Shown piece by piece: positions 55,963 through 64,000 of a DNA stretch of 64,000 nt. A model generated the notes under the pieces. The model did no database searches. It worked only from the letters and a program-made list of their open reading frames with translations, and had not been told where the DNA came from. Each line of letters begins with the position of its first letter. The first letter of the stretch is position 1. Position numbers and translations under genes: made by a program. Source of the DNA: Gelidibacter sediminis (GTDB taxonomy: Bacteria; Bacteroidota; Bacteroidia; Flavobacteriales; Flavobacteriaceae); NCBI RefSeq assembly GCF_004364975.1, contig NZ_SOBW01000007.1, positions 124,001 to 188,000 on the forward strand, read 5' to 3'.

Positions 55963-56133
55963 TATTATAATGTTATAAGATTGAATTTTTGGGTGTTATG
56001 GACAAAACTTAAATACCATTGTAGCACATCTATAATGTAACATATGTTTCAAATATCAAAAACATTGAAGTCGGCATGCTAAAAGCTGGTACTAAGAGAC
56101 TGTAGACGGGTTTGTCTACCTTAACCGAAAAAA

Positions 56134-56541
56134 TCAAATAATGAAGACTTGGTCACGAATATGAATATCGAAGACCAAAATAGGTGGAGTATAATCATTG
56201 TGTGGGACAACAAGCTGAGGTATTCTTTCCAAAAAGGTTGTATAACCAGAGTGTAAATAGGTTGCAACAAATTGTTGCGCATAACTCAGCTCTTCAAAAG
56301 ACGTTTTCTTTAATTGATCTTGACCTTTCAAAATTTCAACTACGTCCTTACAACAATGCTGCTCGACAATATCTGTACCGTCTGGTAAATTGCTCCCGCA
56401 GGATTCAGGGTGAGAGAAAACAGCAACATCAATCAGAACTTCCCCACAGAAATGCTTTTCTAAAGTAAACGAGACTGTAGATAACAGTACTAAAACTGTT
56501 AGTACTGTTGAAAAAATTTTATGAATGATTTTATGCTTCAT
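56134..56541 (-). CDS. HYC_CC_PP family protein (metal-associated, putative)
   Basis: 135 residues with an N-terminal hydrophobic segment (FSTVLTVLVLLSTVSFTLE), then the family markers: KHFCGEVL (His30-Phe-Cys32), HCCKD (His62-Cys63-Cys64) and YTPPIL (Pro119-Pro120), plus Cys48. These Cys/His could form a metal site on the periplasmic side. Family members commonly sit beside TonB receptors in Bacteroidota; the function is unknown. A small hairpin (GTAGAC/GTCTAC, 56103-56120) lies between it and the receptor gene. Confidence 0.8.
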   Translation of the reverse strand: MKHKIIHKIFSTVLTVLVLLSTVSFTLEKHFCGEVLIDVAVFSHPESCGSNLPDGTDIVEQHCCKDVVEILKGQDQLKKTSFEELSYAQQFVATYLHSGYTTFLERIPQLVVPHNDYTPPILVFDIHIRDQVFII

Positions 56542-56597
56542 CGCGGCAAAATTACAAAATATTGCACGTATACCAAGAAAATTCGAAAAAGCATATT

Positions 56598-57029
56598 TTA
56601 ATGAGATTTCAATTGATTATAATAGAAAGCAGGCAATAACAAAAGCAAGAGCAACGGTTGGATTAAAAACCGTCTAATATTGAAGAAAATATAATAATCT
56701 TCCTTTTTAGGATTTATTACGAAATAGAGATACAAGACTAAAAGTACTACAAATGCCAAGACATATATAATAGCTGAAAACTTTATCACATTCCTATCCT
56801 CAAAAAAGAGGTAAATTATGCCCAATGAGATTATCGAATTGAGAAAGAATCTCAATGTTGTAAATAAAGTCAGTTTAAAAATTTCCCGACGCGGGTTATC
56901 AATATAGAGGTAATCATTCTTAAAAAAGGTGAGATAGGGATCATAAAACAATTCATGTTCAAAGGCACGAATTAGGACTAACAACCCGAAAAGCAGCAAC
57001 AATAATACTAATTTAAGCACCTTAGTCAT
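56598..57029 (-). CDS. Exosortase F system-associated membrane protein
   Basis: 143 residues with about four membrane segments and the conserved early motif VLIRAFEHELFYDPYLTFFK. Such proteins accompany exosortase F in flavobacteria. It starts within the last 8 bases of xrtF, so translation is coupled. Role in the system unknown. Confidence 0.85.
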   Translation of the reverse strand: MTKVLKLVLLLLLFGLLVLIRAFEHELFYDPYLTFFKNDYLYIDNPRREIFKLTLFTTLRFFLNSIISLGIIYLFFEDRNVIKFSAIIYVLAFVVLLVLYLYFVINPKKEDYYIFFNIRRFLIQPLLLLLLLPAFYYNQLKSH

Positions 57030-57570
57030 CTACCCTCGTTAAATTAGAAAATCTATTCACCCAAAACATCCATAGTAAAAAAACCATTCCATATATAATT
57101 AAAGGGAAGATTACCGTATGCAACTCTTCACTACGCCATGGATAATGGTAAAGCCCTATGGATAAAATCACAATTCTAAATAGATTTACAACATACAGCA
57201 ATACGCTTCCTGCCAAAATATATAAAAATGTAGTTTTGAATTTCCCCGCAAAGGCAATCACGAAAGAACCGAATAATATAAGTACACTTATAGAATTGCA
57301 CCCCTCTACTACCCTTGCTACATATTTATTATTAATTATAAGCTTCATGGAAGGTTCATCAGGATGTTTCTGAATTGCAGAGTCGTAGCCCAAATTTTCT
57401 AATAACACATCAGTTTGTTTTGCCACCAAGTGGGTGAGATAATCCGGATGGTTATTAAAGTTGGCACTATCTAAATAAAATTTATAGGCAAAAGTTAAGG
57501 TACCATAAACCAGTAAAAAAGTCAGGATGAACTTAATTACAGATTTGTATTTTGTTACCAATTCCTTCAA
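57022..57570 (-). CDS. xrtF: Exosortase F
   Basis: 182-residue membrane cysteine protease/transpeptidase of the exosortase family. The catalytic triad is visible in membrane segments: Cys91 (VVEGCNSISV), Arg132 (NLFRIVILS) and His151 (SEELHTVIFP). It would cut proteins bearing a C-terminal sorting signal at the periplasmic face. No substrate with such a signal is coded in this window. It forms a pair with the associated protein and is upstream of the metal-related genes on the same strand. Confidence 0.93.
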   Translation of the reverse strand: MKELVTKYKSVIKFILTFLLVYGTLTFAYKFYLDSANFNNHPDYLTHLVAKQTDVLLENLGYDSAIQKHPDEPSMKLIINNKYVARVVEGCNSISVLILFGSFVIAFAGKFKTTFLYILAGSVLLYVVNLFRIVILSIGLYHYPWRSEELHTVIFPLIIYGMVFLLWMFWVNRFSNLTRVDD

Positions 57571-57661
57571 AAGTAGCCGTTTGTATTTTGCGTGTTAAAA
57601 ATATACAAAAAGAAGAATTGATGACGGGCATTTTAGATACTTTTACCAAAACTTTTAAACA

Positions 57662-58120
57662 ATGAATTTAGAGCAGCTTAAACCACAAATACTTACCATC
57701 ATATCGAATACATCAGACAGCGTGGATGCGCGTTTATTTTCTATCTGTGAGGTTTTGGAATCTCATGTGCCTTATTATAATTGGGTTGGATTTTATTTTA
57801 GAAATGGTGAAAAAGAAGAACTAAAACTAGGCCCATATGTTGGTGCTCCAACAGATCATACGATTATTCCGTTTGGAAAGGGTATTTGTGGTCAAGTAGC
57901 GGTCAGCAATCAAAACTTTGTAGTACCGGATGTTACTGCACAAGATAATTACATTGCCTGCAGCATAACCGTAAAGGCCGAGATAGTGGTACCTATTTTT
58001 GTCAATGGCGAAAACATAGGCCAAATTGATATTGATTCTAATACGCCAGACCCATTCACAGCACAGGACGAGCGCTTTTTAGAATTTGTATGCGCGGAAG
58101 TCTCTACTATGCTTATCTAA
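57662..58120 (+). CDS. GAF domain protein, fRMsr-like
   Basis: 152 residues forming a single GAF domain. It resembles free-methionine-R-sulfoxide reductase (WVGFYF; LGPYVGAP; PFGKGICGQVA; VVPDVTAQDNYIACS; AEIVVPIFVNGENIGQIDIDS). In E. coli fRMsr three Cys act in the reaction; here Cys76 and Cys100 are kept but the third position (GAPT) is Thr64. So activity is doubtful or uses a two-Cys cycle. Divergent from xrtF and convergent with the permease gene. Confidence 0.8.
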   Translation: MNLEQLKPQILTIISNTSDSVDARLFSICEVLESHVPYYNWVGFYFRNGEKEELKLGPYVGAPTDHTIIPFGKGICGQVAVSNQNFVVPDVTAQDNYIACSITVKAEIVVPIFVNGENIGQIDIDSNTPDPFTAQDERFLEFVCAEVSTMLI

Positions 58121-58130
58121 ATTTCAACAT

Positions 58131-58190
58131 AAAAAAAATCCAAGTTCCCGTAGTTACAAGATGTTATGGGAATTTGGATTTTATTTTTTT
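58131..58190. terminator. Bidirectional terminator between GAF and permease genes
   Basis: Long inverted repeat ATCCAA-TTCCC / GGGAA-TTGGAT (58138-58149 and 58168-58179) with one mismatch and a loop of 18, flanked by A on the left and T on the right. Confidence 0.85.
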
Positions 58191-58209
58191 AGCAGGCTTT
58201 AAATTCCAT

Positions 58210-59460
58210 CTACATACCAGTTCTAATAGCTTCTACAGGATCTAATTTAGATGCCGAGATAGCAGGAATAACCCCAGATACCAGTCCGATAATTGTTGAC
58301 AGAACAAAACCTAAAAACATATTGCCGGCAGACAGCACAAACTCAAAATCTCCGGTAAATTGTGAGGCAATCAATGATACAATCCACACAAAGAACAGTC
58401 CGACAAGACCTCCAATGACAGCCAATATTACAGCTTCAAATAAAAACTGGAAAAGAATAAATCTATTTTTAGCGCCTAATGATTTTTGAATTCCAATCAG
58501 ATTGGTTCGCTCCTTTACACTTACAAACATAATGTTGGCAATACCAAAACCACCCACTAATAACGAAAAACCACTAATAATCCATCCCATTAAATTCATC
58601 GTGCCAATAATTCCATCAATGGCATCAGTAAAACCGGACATTTTATTTACAAAGAAATTATCCGGTTCGCCGGCTTTCAATCCTCTATAAGCTCTAAATT
58701 TCTGTTTTAAAACCTCTTCGAAAGCACCTATATCCACATTGCTTTCTGGCTTTATAATTACAGCTCCAGGAATTCCATTTACCCCACCTGTTTGAAAACG
58801 ACGAACAAAATTAGCCGGCACATAGCCCTTATTATCAGGACTGCCGCCCAATCCTGCCCCCATTTTTTTCATGACTCCGATCACCGTCAATTTCCTGCCG
58901 TAAACTCTTATTTGTTTACCTATAGGGTTCATATTACCAAATAAGTTTTCGGCAACGGCATGCCCTAAGACGATAACGGGAGATCCATTTATGGATTCGG
59001 ATTCTGAATAAAAACGGCCCTCTTCAATTTTAATACTTTCTATATCATAAATTTCATTGGATACAGGATTGATATCCACTCCCGAGATAGTTTCTGATTC
59101 ATACTTTACTGTTTGTGGACTTCCAAAAATCACATAGGCAGAAGCCTCTATATCCGGCACATTTCTTCTAATAAAATCAAAATCGTCATATTCGGTTTGC
59201 GGAAAATTGTCACGTTGCCAGCGGGGAACATCCGTAGGTCCAAATGAAAATTTGGTCAAGTACATGGTGTTTTTATCCAATCCTGAAAGTTGGTCTTGAA
59301 TATTCCTGTCTAAAGAATCTACCGCGGCCAACACTGCAATAATCGAAAAAATACCAATAGTTACCCCTAAGAGTGACAAAAAGGTACGTAGCTTATTGTT
59401 AGTAAGCGCATTTAGTGCAAATGAGAAACTTTCTTTAAATAAGCGTAAGTAGAGCAACAT
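58210..59460 (-). CDS. ABC transporter permease, MacB/FtsX-like
   Basis: 416 residues: N-terminal membrane helix (about 15-45, LRTFLSLLGVTIGIFSIIAVL), a large periplasmic MacB-like domain (about 50-270) and three C-terminal helices of the FtsX domain (about 275-410, INLMGWIISGFSLLVGGFGI, IMFVSVKERT). A type VII permease; the partner ATPase is not next door. Substrate unknown, perhaps lipoprotein or macrolide export. It has its own promoter (59482-59510). Confidence 0.9.
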   Translation of the reverse strand: MLLYLRLFKESFSFALNALTNNKLRTFLSLLGVTIGIFSIIAVLAAVDSLDRNIQDQLSGLDKNTMYLTKFSFGPTDVPRWQRDNFPQTEYDDFDFIRRNVPDIEASAYVIFGSPQTVKYESETISGVDINPVSNEIYDIESIKIEEGRFYSESESINGSPVIVLGHAVAENLFGNMNPIGKQIRVYGRKLTVIGVMKKMGAGLGGSPDNKGYVPANFVRRFQTGGVNGIPGAVIIKPESNVDIGAFEEVLKQKFRAYRGLKAGEPDNFFVNKMSGFTDAIDGIIGTMNLMGWIISGFSLLVGGFGIANIMFVSVKERTNLIGIQKSLGAKNRFILFQFLFEAVILAVIGGLVGLFFVWIVSLIASQFTGDFEFVLSAGNMFLGFVLSTIIGLVSGVIPAISASKLDPVEAIRTGM

Positions 59461-59481
59461 TGATGATGGATGGTTTTAGAA

Positions 59482-59510
59482 CAAATTTAAAGATAGGACG
59501 TTCTCAACAA
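59482..59510 (-). promoter_or_regulatory. Promoter of the MacB-like permease gene
   Basis: On the minus strand TTG (59510-59508), an 18-base spacer and TAAATTTG (59489-59482), a good match to the flavobacterial consensus, 22 bases before the start codon. Confidence 0.65.
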
Positions 59511-59664
59511 TTTTTTGTTACAAAAAACACAAATAAACTGCTGCTTGTTACTCGAAAATGTCTCTGATAAATTGTACTTTTGCGCTTCAAAATACATATT
59601 TTACCAAAATTAAATAATTCCATCGCTTTTATTGTAAACAAAGCCAAACTAGACACACAACACC

Positions 59665-61194
59665 ATGCAAAACAAAACCATTTCATCTGCCTTAATTTCT
59701 GTTTTTAGCAAAGACGGACTAGAACCTATTGTAAAACAATTAAACCAATTAGGAGTAACAATATATTCTACTGGTGGCACTGAAAAATACATTAAAGATT
59801 TAGGTATTGAGGTTGTTCCAGTAGAAGAAGTAACGTCTTACCCTTCTATTCTAGGTGGGCGTGTAAAAACTTTACACCCTAAGGTTTTTGGAGGAATATT
59901 AAATCGTCAGAGCAATACTCAAGATGTAAAAGAATTGGAAGAGTATTCCATTCCACAAATTGATTTGGTCATTGTAGACTTATACCCTTTTGAAAAAACC
60001 GTTGCTTCAGGCTCCAGTCATGAAGATATTATTGAAAAAATTGACATTGGTGGAATTTCATTGATAAGAGCTGCTGCCAAAAATTATGCAGATGTCGTAT
60101 GTGTGTCCTCAATGGACGATTATAATGAGTTTTTGGAATTACTAAAATCTAAAAACGGAGAAACGTCAGAAGAAGATCGTAAACGTTTTGCAGGTAAAGC
60201 CTTTAATGTATCATCCCATTACGATACCGCAATCTTTAATTACTTCAATAGCAACCAAGAAGAAACTGTATTTAAAATCAGCGAAACCAATGGAAAAGCA
60301 TTGCGTTATGGTGAGAACCCACATCAAAAAGGATTTTTTTATGGTGATTTTGAAGCGATGTTCACCCAACTTCATGGAAAAGAATTAAGTTACAATAATC
60401 TTTTAGATGTTGATGCTGCAGTAAATTTAATGAATGAATTTAAAGGCGAAGCACCAACTTTTGCAATCTTAAAACATAATAACGCCTGCGGGTTTGCTCA
60501 AAGAGATACACTTCACCAAGCATATATAGATGCTTTGGCAGGTGACCCTGTGTCAGCTTTTGGTGGTATCTTAATTGCAAATACTGAAATTGACAAAGCG
60601 ACAGCTGAGGAAATTCACAGTTTGTTTTGTGAAGTGGTTATTGCACCTTCTTTTTCAGCAGACGCACAACGTATTTTAGAGGGTAAGAAAAACAGAATTC
60701 TTTTAGTACAAAAGGATGTTGTACTTCCACAAACCACAGTAAGAACATGCTTAAACGGTGTATTGGTGCAAGATAAAGACAATAAAACAGATGCATTGAC
60801 AGATTTAAGTTACGCTACCAACAATAAACCAACTCAAAACGAGTTAGAAGACTTGATATTTGCTTCTAAAATATGCAAGCATACCAAATCCAACACCATC
60901 GTATTGGCAAAAAACAAACAATTATGTGCTAGCGGAACCGGACAAACAAGTCGTGTGGACGCCCTTAACCAAGCAATTCATAAAGCACAATCCTTTAATT
61001 TTGATTTGAAGGGCGCAGTGATGGCTAGTGATGCCTTTTTTCCGTTTCCAGATTGTGTAGAAATTGCTAAGGATGCTGGCGTTACTGCCGTTATTCAACC
61101 AGGAGGCTCTATTAAAGACGAATTGAGCATTGCATATTGTAATGAAAATAATGTGGCTATGGTATTTACCGGGATACGTCATTTTAAACATTAA
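59665..61194 (+). CDS. purH: Bifunctional AICAR formyltransferase/IMP cyclohydrolase
   Basis: Makes the last two steps of IMP synthesis. 509 residues: an N-terminal cyclohydrolase domain (SALISVFSKDGLEPIVKQL; GGRVKTLHPKVFGGIL) and a C-terminal formyltransferase domain (LRYGENPHQKGFF; KHNNACGFA; GTGQTSRVDALNQAIHKA; ASDAFFPFPD). The start MQNKTISSAL is 10 bases past a run of ACACACA. Regulation is not visible; TACTTTTG (59575-59582) is a candidate -7 box with a weak -33. No PurR-type site was looked for. Confidence 0.96.
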   Translation: MQNKTISSALISVFSKDGLEPIVKQLNQLGVTIYSTGGTEKYIKDLGIEVVPVEEVTSYPSILGGRVKTLHPKVFGGILNRQSNTQDVKELEEYSIPQIDLVIVDLYPFEKTVASGSSHEDIIEKIDIGGISLIRAAAKNYADVVCVSSMDDYNEFLELLKSKNGETSEEDRKRFAGKAFNVSSHYDTAIFNYFNSNQEETVFKISETNGKALRYGENPHQKGFFYGDFEAMFTQLHGKELSYNNLLDVDAAVNLMNEFKGEAPTFAILKHNNACGFAQRDTLHQAYIDALAGDPVSAFGGILIANTEIDKATAEEIHSLFCEVVIAPSFSADAQRILEGKKNRILLVQKDVVLPQTTVRTCLNGVLVQDKDNKTDALTDLSYATNNKPTQNELEDLIFASKICKHTKSNTIVLAKNKQLCASGTGQTSRVDALNQAIHKAQSFNFDLKGAVMASDAFFPFPDCVEIAKDAGVTAVIQPGGSIKDELSIAYCNENNVAMVFTGIRHFKH

Positions 61195-61379
61195 TCTGAA
61201 GCCTTTTAACCCATCAGATTTTACGTGATGATTTTATCAGAATAAATTTCGCTTACGCTCAACTAAAACCTAAAAAAACTCGTATATAATAAAAATCGTT
61301 GATATTTATGATCTTTTATTACATTTACATCAATATTGACAATCAATCTAATATCAACTAATACAATCAATAATAGCAC

Positions 61380-62408
61380 ATGGGATTTTTTGATTTCTTG
61401 ACAGAAGAAATAGCCATTGACTTAGGAACCGCAAACACCTTAATTATTCACAACGACAAAGTTGTTGTTGATAGTCCATCAATAGTTGCAAGAGACCGTA
61501 TTTCTGGAAAAATAATTGCTGTTGGCCAAGAAGCCAATATGATGCAAGGAAAAACACACGAAAACATAAAAACAATACGCCCATTAAAAGATGGCGTAAT
61601 TGCTGATTTTGATGCATCAGAGCAAATGATCAGTTTGTTTATCAAAAATATTCCTGCATTAAAAAAGAAACTTTTTACACCAGCTTTGCGTATGGTGGTA
61701 TGTATCCCATCAGGCATAACAGAAGTAGAAATGCGCGCGGTAAAAGAATCGTGTGAGCGGGTTAATGGTAAAGAAGTCTATTTGATCCATGAGCCAATGG
61801 CCGCTGCAATAGGTATTGGTATAGACATTATGCAGCCTAAAGGAAATATGATTGTGGACATAGGTGGTGGTACTACAGAAATTGCAGTAATTGCATTGGG
61901 TGGTATTGTTTGTGATAAATCGGTTAAGGTTGCCGGCGATGTTTTTACAAATGACATCGTATATTATATGCGTACCCAACATAACTTATATGTGGGTGAG
62001 CGTACCGCTGAAAAAATTAAAATTCAAATTGGTGCTGCTACTGAAGATTTAGAATTACCACCAGAAGAAATGAGCGTTCAAGGACGTGATTTACTGACTG
62101 GTAAACCTAAGCAAGTTCAAATTTCGTATCGCGAAATTGCGAAGGCACTTGATAAATCCATTTTGCGTATTGAAGATTCAGTAATGGAAACCTTATCTCA
62201 AACCCCACCTGAATTGGCCGCAGACATTTACAATACAGGTATTTATTTAGCTGGTGGAGGATCTATGCTGAGAGGCTTGGATAAACGTTTATCCCAGAAA
62301 ACCGATTTGCCAGTATATATAGCTGAAGATCCTTTAAGAGCTGTGGTTAGAGGTACAGGAATTGTATTGAAAAATCTTCCAAAATTCAAAAGCATATTGA
62401 TTAAATAG
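61380..62408 (+). CDS. mreB: Rod shape-determining protein MreB
   Basis: Actin-like cytoskeletal ATPase that guides lateral wall growth. 342 residues, start MGFFDFLTEEIAIDLGTANT; phosphate-binding and adenosine motifs IDIGGGTTEIAVI (about 160-172) and LAGGGSMLRGLDK (about 293-305), connect motifs present. First gene of mreB-mreC-mreD-mrdA. Confidence 0.97.
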   Translation: MGFFDFLTEEIAIDLGTANTLIIHNDKVVVDSPSIVARDRISGKIIAVGQEANMMQGKTHENIKTIRPLKDGVIADFDASEQMISLFIKNIPALKKKLFTPALRMVVCIPSGITEVEMRAVKESCERVNGKEVYLIHEPMAAAIGIGIDIMQPKGNMIVDIGGGTTEIAVIALGGIVCDKSVKVAGDVFTNDIVYYMRTQHNLYVGERTAEKIKIQIGAATEDLELPPEEMSVQGRDLLTGKPKQVQISYREIAKALDKSILRIEDSVMETLSQTPPELAADIYNTGIYLAGGGSMLRGLDKRLSQKTDLPVYIAEDPLRAVVRGTGIVLKNLPKFKSILIK

Positions 62409-62417
62409 TAAGCCCAG

Positions 62418-63239
62418 ATGCAACAAATCATAAACTTTGTACTTCGGAACAAAACCTTCCTAGTGTTTTTGTTGCTTTTTGGTCTGTCGTTATTTTTTAC
62501 CATTCAGTCCCATTCTTATCATAAAAGTAAGTTTATCAACTCGTCCAATATGGTTACAGGAGGGGTGTATCAAGTTGCTAATGGCATTGGTCAATATTTT
62601 AATTTAGCCGATGAAAATAAGGCATTATTGGAAGAAAACCGGATGTTGAAAACCATAGTATATAATTTAGATCTTGACACGACCCGTCTTGAACTAGAAA
62701 ATTTTAAGCTCAACCCGAGCTATAAGTTCAGGACTGCTCAAGTTTATAAAAATAGTTACTCTCAAACCACCAATTATCTTACTATAAATAAAGGAAAAAA
62801 AGACAGTATAAAGGTCGATTTTGGCGTTGTTACCTCAAAAGGAATTGTGGGCATCGTAGAGAATACCTCACAGAACTTTTCATCAGTGCTATCTATTTTA
62901 AACACACGTAGCCGCATCAACGCACAACTTAAAAAAACCAACCACATTGGGTCCTTGGTTTGGAACACAGAATCAGCTGAATTTGCGCAATTGATTGATA
63001 TATCCAAATTTGCACCACTCAACATTGGAGATACTATCATTACTGGTGGCCAGTCTACTATTTTCCCAAAAGGAGTATTAATTGGCACGGTAAACTCCTT
63101 TAAGATTGACAATGGAGGTGATAGTTACGTGGTTAACGTTAAGCTTTTTAATGACATGACCAATATTGGCCATGTCTATGTGATTGAGAATTTGCAAGCT
63201 GCCGAAATTAAATCGCTACAAAAACCGAAGAATGACTAA
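62418..63239 (+). CDS. mreC: Rod shape-determining protein MreC
   Basis: Periplasmic elongasome protein binding PBP2 and MreB. 273 residues: membrane helix (about 12-32), a coiled coil (about 65-95, ENKALLEENRMLKTIVYNL) and a beta-barrel domain with the typical NYLTINKGKKDSIKVDFGV, GIVGIVENTS and TGGQSTIFPKGVLIGTV. It starts 9 bases after mreB and overlaps mreD by 8. Confidence 0.95.
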   Translation: MQQIINFVLRNKTFLVFLLLFGLSLFFTIQSHSYHKSKFINSSNMVTGGVYQVANGIGQYFNLADENKALLEENRMLKTIVYNLDLDTTRLELENFKLNPSYKFRTAQVYKNSYSQTTNYLTINKGKKDSIKVDFGVVTSKGIVGIVENTSQNFSSVLSILNTRSRINAQLKKTNHIGSLVWNTESAEFAQLIDISKFAPLNIGDTIITGGQSTIFPKGVLIGTVNSFKIDNGGDSYVVNVKLFNDMTNIGHVYVIENLQAAEIKSLQKPKND

Positions 63240-63738
63240 GGTAATATTAAATATGTCCGTTAGGTTTGTGGTTTTGATTTTAATACAGGTTTTGATCTTC
63301 AATCACATTAATTTTATGGGGTATATCAATCCCTATATCTACATTCTATTTATCATTTTATTTCCAGCAAATAACAATCGTACGTTATTCGTGTTTTTAG
63401 GATTCCTACTTGGACTTTGTGTGGATATATTTTCTGATTCTGGTGGTGTACATGCTGCAGCCTGTGTAACTATAGCGTATATAAGACCTGTCTTTTTAAA
63501 ATTCTCATTTGGAACGGTGTATGATTATCAGTCAATCAAATTCAACCAAATTGATTTTGGAAGTAAGCTAACCTATTTTTCTGCGTTGATTTTTATCCAT
63601 CATTTCATTATGTTTTCCTTAGAAATCTTTAACATTTCTAAAATACTTTTAATACTTCAAAAAACGTTATTCTCAGGGATTTTCACTATACTCCTATGTT
63701 TGATAATCACAATACTTTTTAGTCAAAAACGTAAATGA
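63232..63738 (+). CDS. mreD: Rod shape-determining protein MreD
   Basis: 168-residue membrane protein from the ATG at 63232 (MTKVILNMSVRF; the frame is open further upstream inside mreC, where the codons are not conserved). Five or so membrane segments. It overlaps mreC by 8 bases and mrdA by 4, so the three are translationally coupled. Confidence 0.92.
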   Translation: MTKVILNMSVRFVVLILIQVLIFNHINFMGYINPYIYILFIILFPANNNRTLFVFLGFLLGLCVDIFSDSGGVHAAACVTIAYIRPVFLKFSFGTVYDYQSIKFNQIDFGSKLTYFSALIFIHHFIMFSLEIFNISKILLILQKTLFSGIFTILLCLIITILFSQKRK

Positions 63739-64000
63739 GAAAATTATTACTCCTTACTGTTATTGTTGTTGTAGGTTTTATTTTTATTGCACGCTTATTT
63801 TATCTTCAGGTTTATAATGAAGATCCGTATAGCTTGTATGAAGATAATGCCATACGAAAGGTATACGACTACCCAAAACGCGGTTATATATATGACCGTC
63901 ATGGCAAATTACTGGTCGCCAATCAACCATCATATGATGTGATGTTTATTCCGCGGGAAGTAAAACCTTTAGATACTCTAGAATTCTGTAACCTTTTAAA
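63735..64000 (+). CDS. mrdA: Penicillin-binding protein 2, N-terminal part (cut by the window edge)
   Basis: Class B transpeptidase of the elongasome. Only the first 88 codons are in the window: a membrane helix (LLLLTVIVVVGFIFIARLFY) followed by the conserved dimerisation-domain text KRGYIYDRHGKLLVANQPSYDV. ATG at 63735 overlaps the mreD stop. The rest lies beyond the window. Confidence 0.93.
   Translation, partial: MRKLLLLTVIVVVGFIFIARLFYLQVYNEDPYSLYEDNAIRKVYDYPKRGYIYDRHGKLLVANQPSYDVMFIPREVKPLDTLEFCNLL

Overview
The window is chromosomal DNA from a member of the Bacteroidota, almost certainly the family Flavobacteriaceae. The evidence is AT-rich sequence, the gliding/type IX secretion operon gldKLMN, exosortase F with its partner, promoters of the TTG-N18-21-TAnnTTTG type, almost no Shine-Dalgarno sites, and many family-specific proteins (DUF2851, DUF983, DUF3467, CPXCG, HYC_CC_PP). 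The genus cannot be fixed from this window. No rRNA, insertion sequence, prophage or CRISPR array was seen, and the gene content is core-like.

Layout. 1-6.6 kb: 3' part of a class A penicillin-binding protein, a tRNA-Thr, a conserved small protein, an idi-queD-manA operon, divergent prfC and a small Fe-S protein. 6.6-20.7 kb (minus strand): one long gene-expression block in the ancient order tRNA-Thr/Tyr/Gly/Thr - tuf - tRNA-Trp - secE - nusG - rplK - rplA - rplJ - rplL - rpoB - rpoC - DUF3467. 20.7-35.3 kb (mainly minus): hpf, xerC, rpsU, a surface carboxypeptidase-regulatory-domain protein, an AGCS symporter/comEA-like/acyl-CoA dehydrogenase group, a PspC protein, a subtilisin-like lipoprotein, DUF2851, CPXCG, an ABC-F ATPase, DUF983 and an FAD oxidoreductase. 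35.3-43.9 kb (minus): gldKLMN (motor and core of type IX secretion), a degenerate arginase-fold protein and topA. 44-46.1 kb: two envelope proteins. 46.2-53.1 kb (plus): miaB, a sigma-54 activator, lptE, a TPR protein, secG, groES and groEL. 53.1-57.6 kb (minus): a 32-residue basic protein, then a heavy-metal-domain protein, a TonB receptor, a HYC_CC_PP protein and the exosortase F pair. 57.6-64 kb: a GAF protein, a MacB-like permease, purH and the cell-shape operon mreB-mreC-mreD-mrdA, which runs off the window.

How the parts fit. The window is dominated by translation/transcription machinery, envelope biogenesis (LptE, SecG, SecE, type IX secretion, exosortase) and cell-wall shape genes.

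The observations most worth following are: (i) rpsU carries a strong Shine-Dalgarno sequence in a genome that otherwise ignores it, which fits bS21 autoregulation; (ii) a near-consensus sigma-54 promoter sits in front of groESL, about 2 kb after an orphan sigma-54 activator gene; (iii) the rpoB-rpoC spacer is built from two opposed arrays of 7-base units able to fold on each other; (iv) an alanine/sodium symporter has an N-terminal SprB-repeat extension; (v) an arginase-fold protein beside the type IX genes has lost half its metal ligands; (vi) a likely copper/metal-handling cluster sits behind exosortase F.
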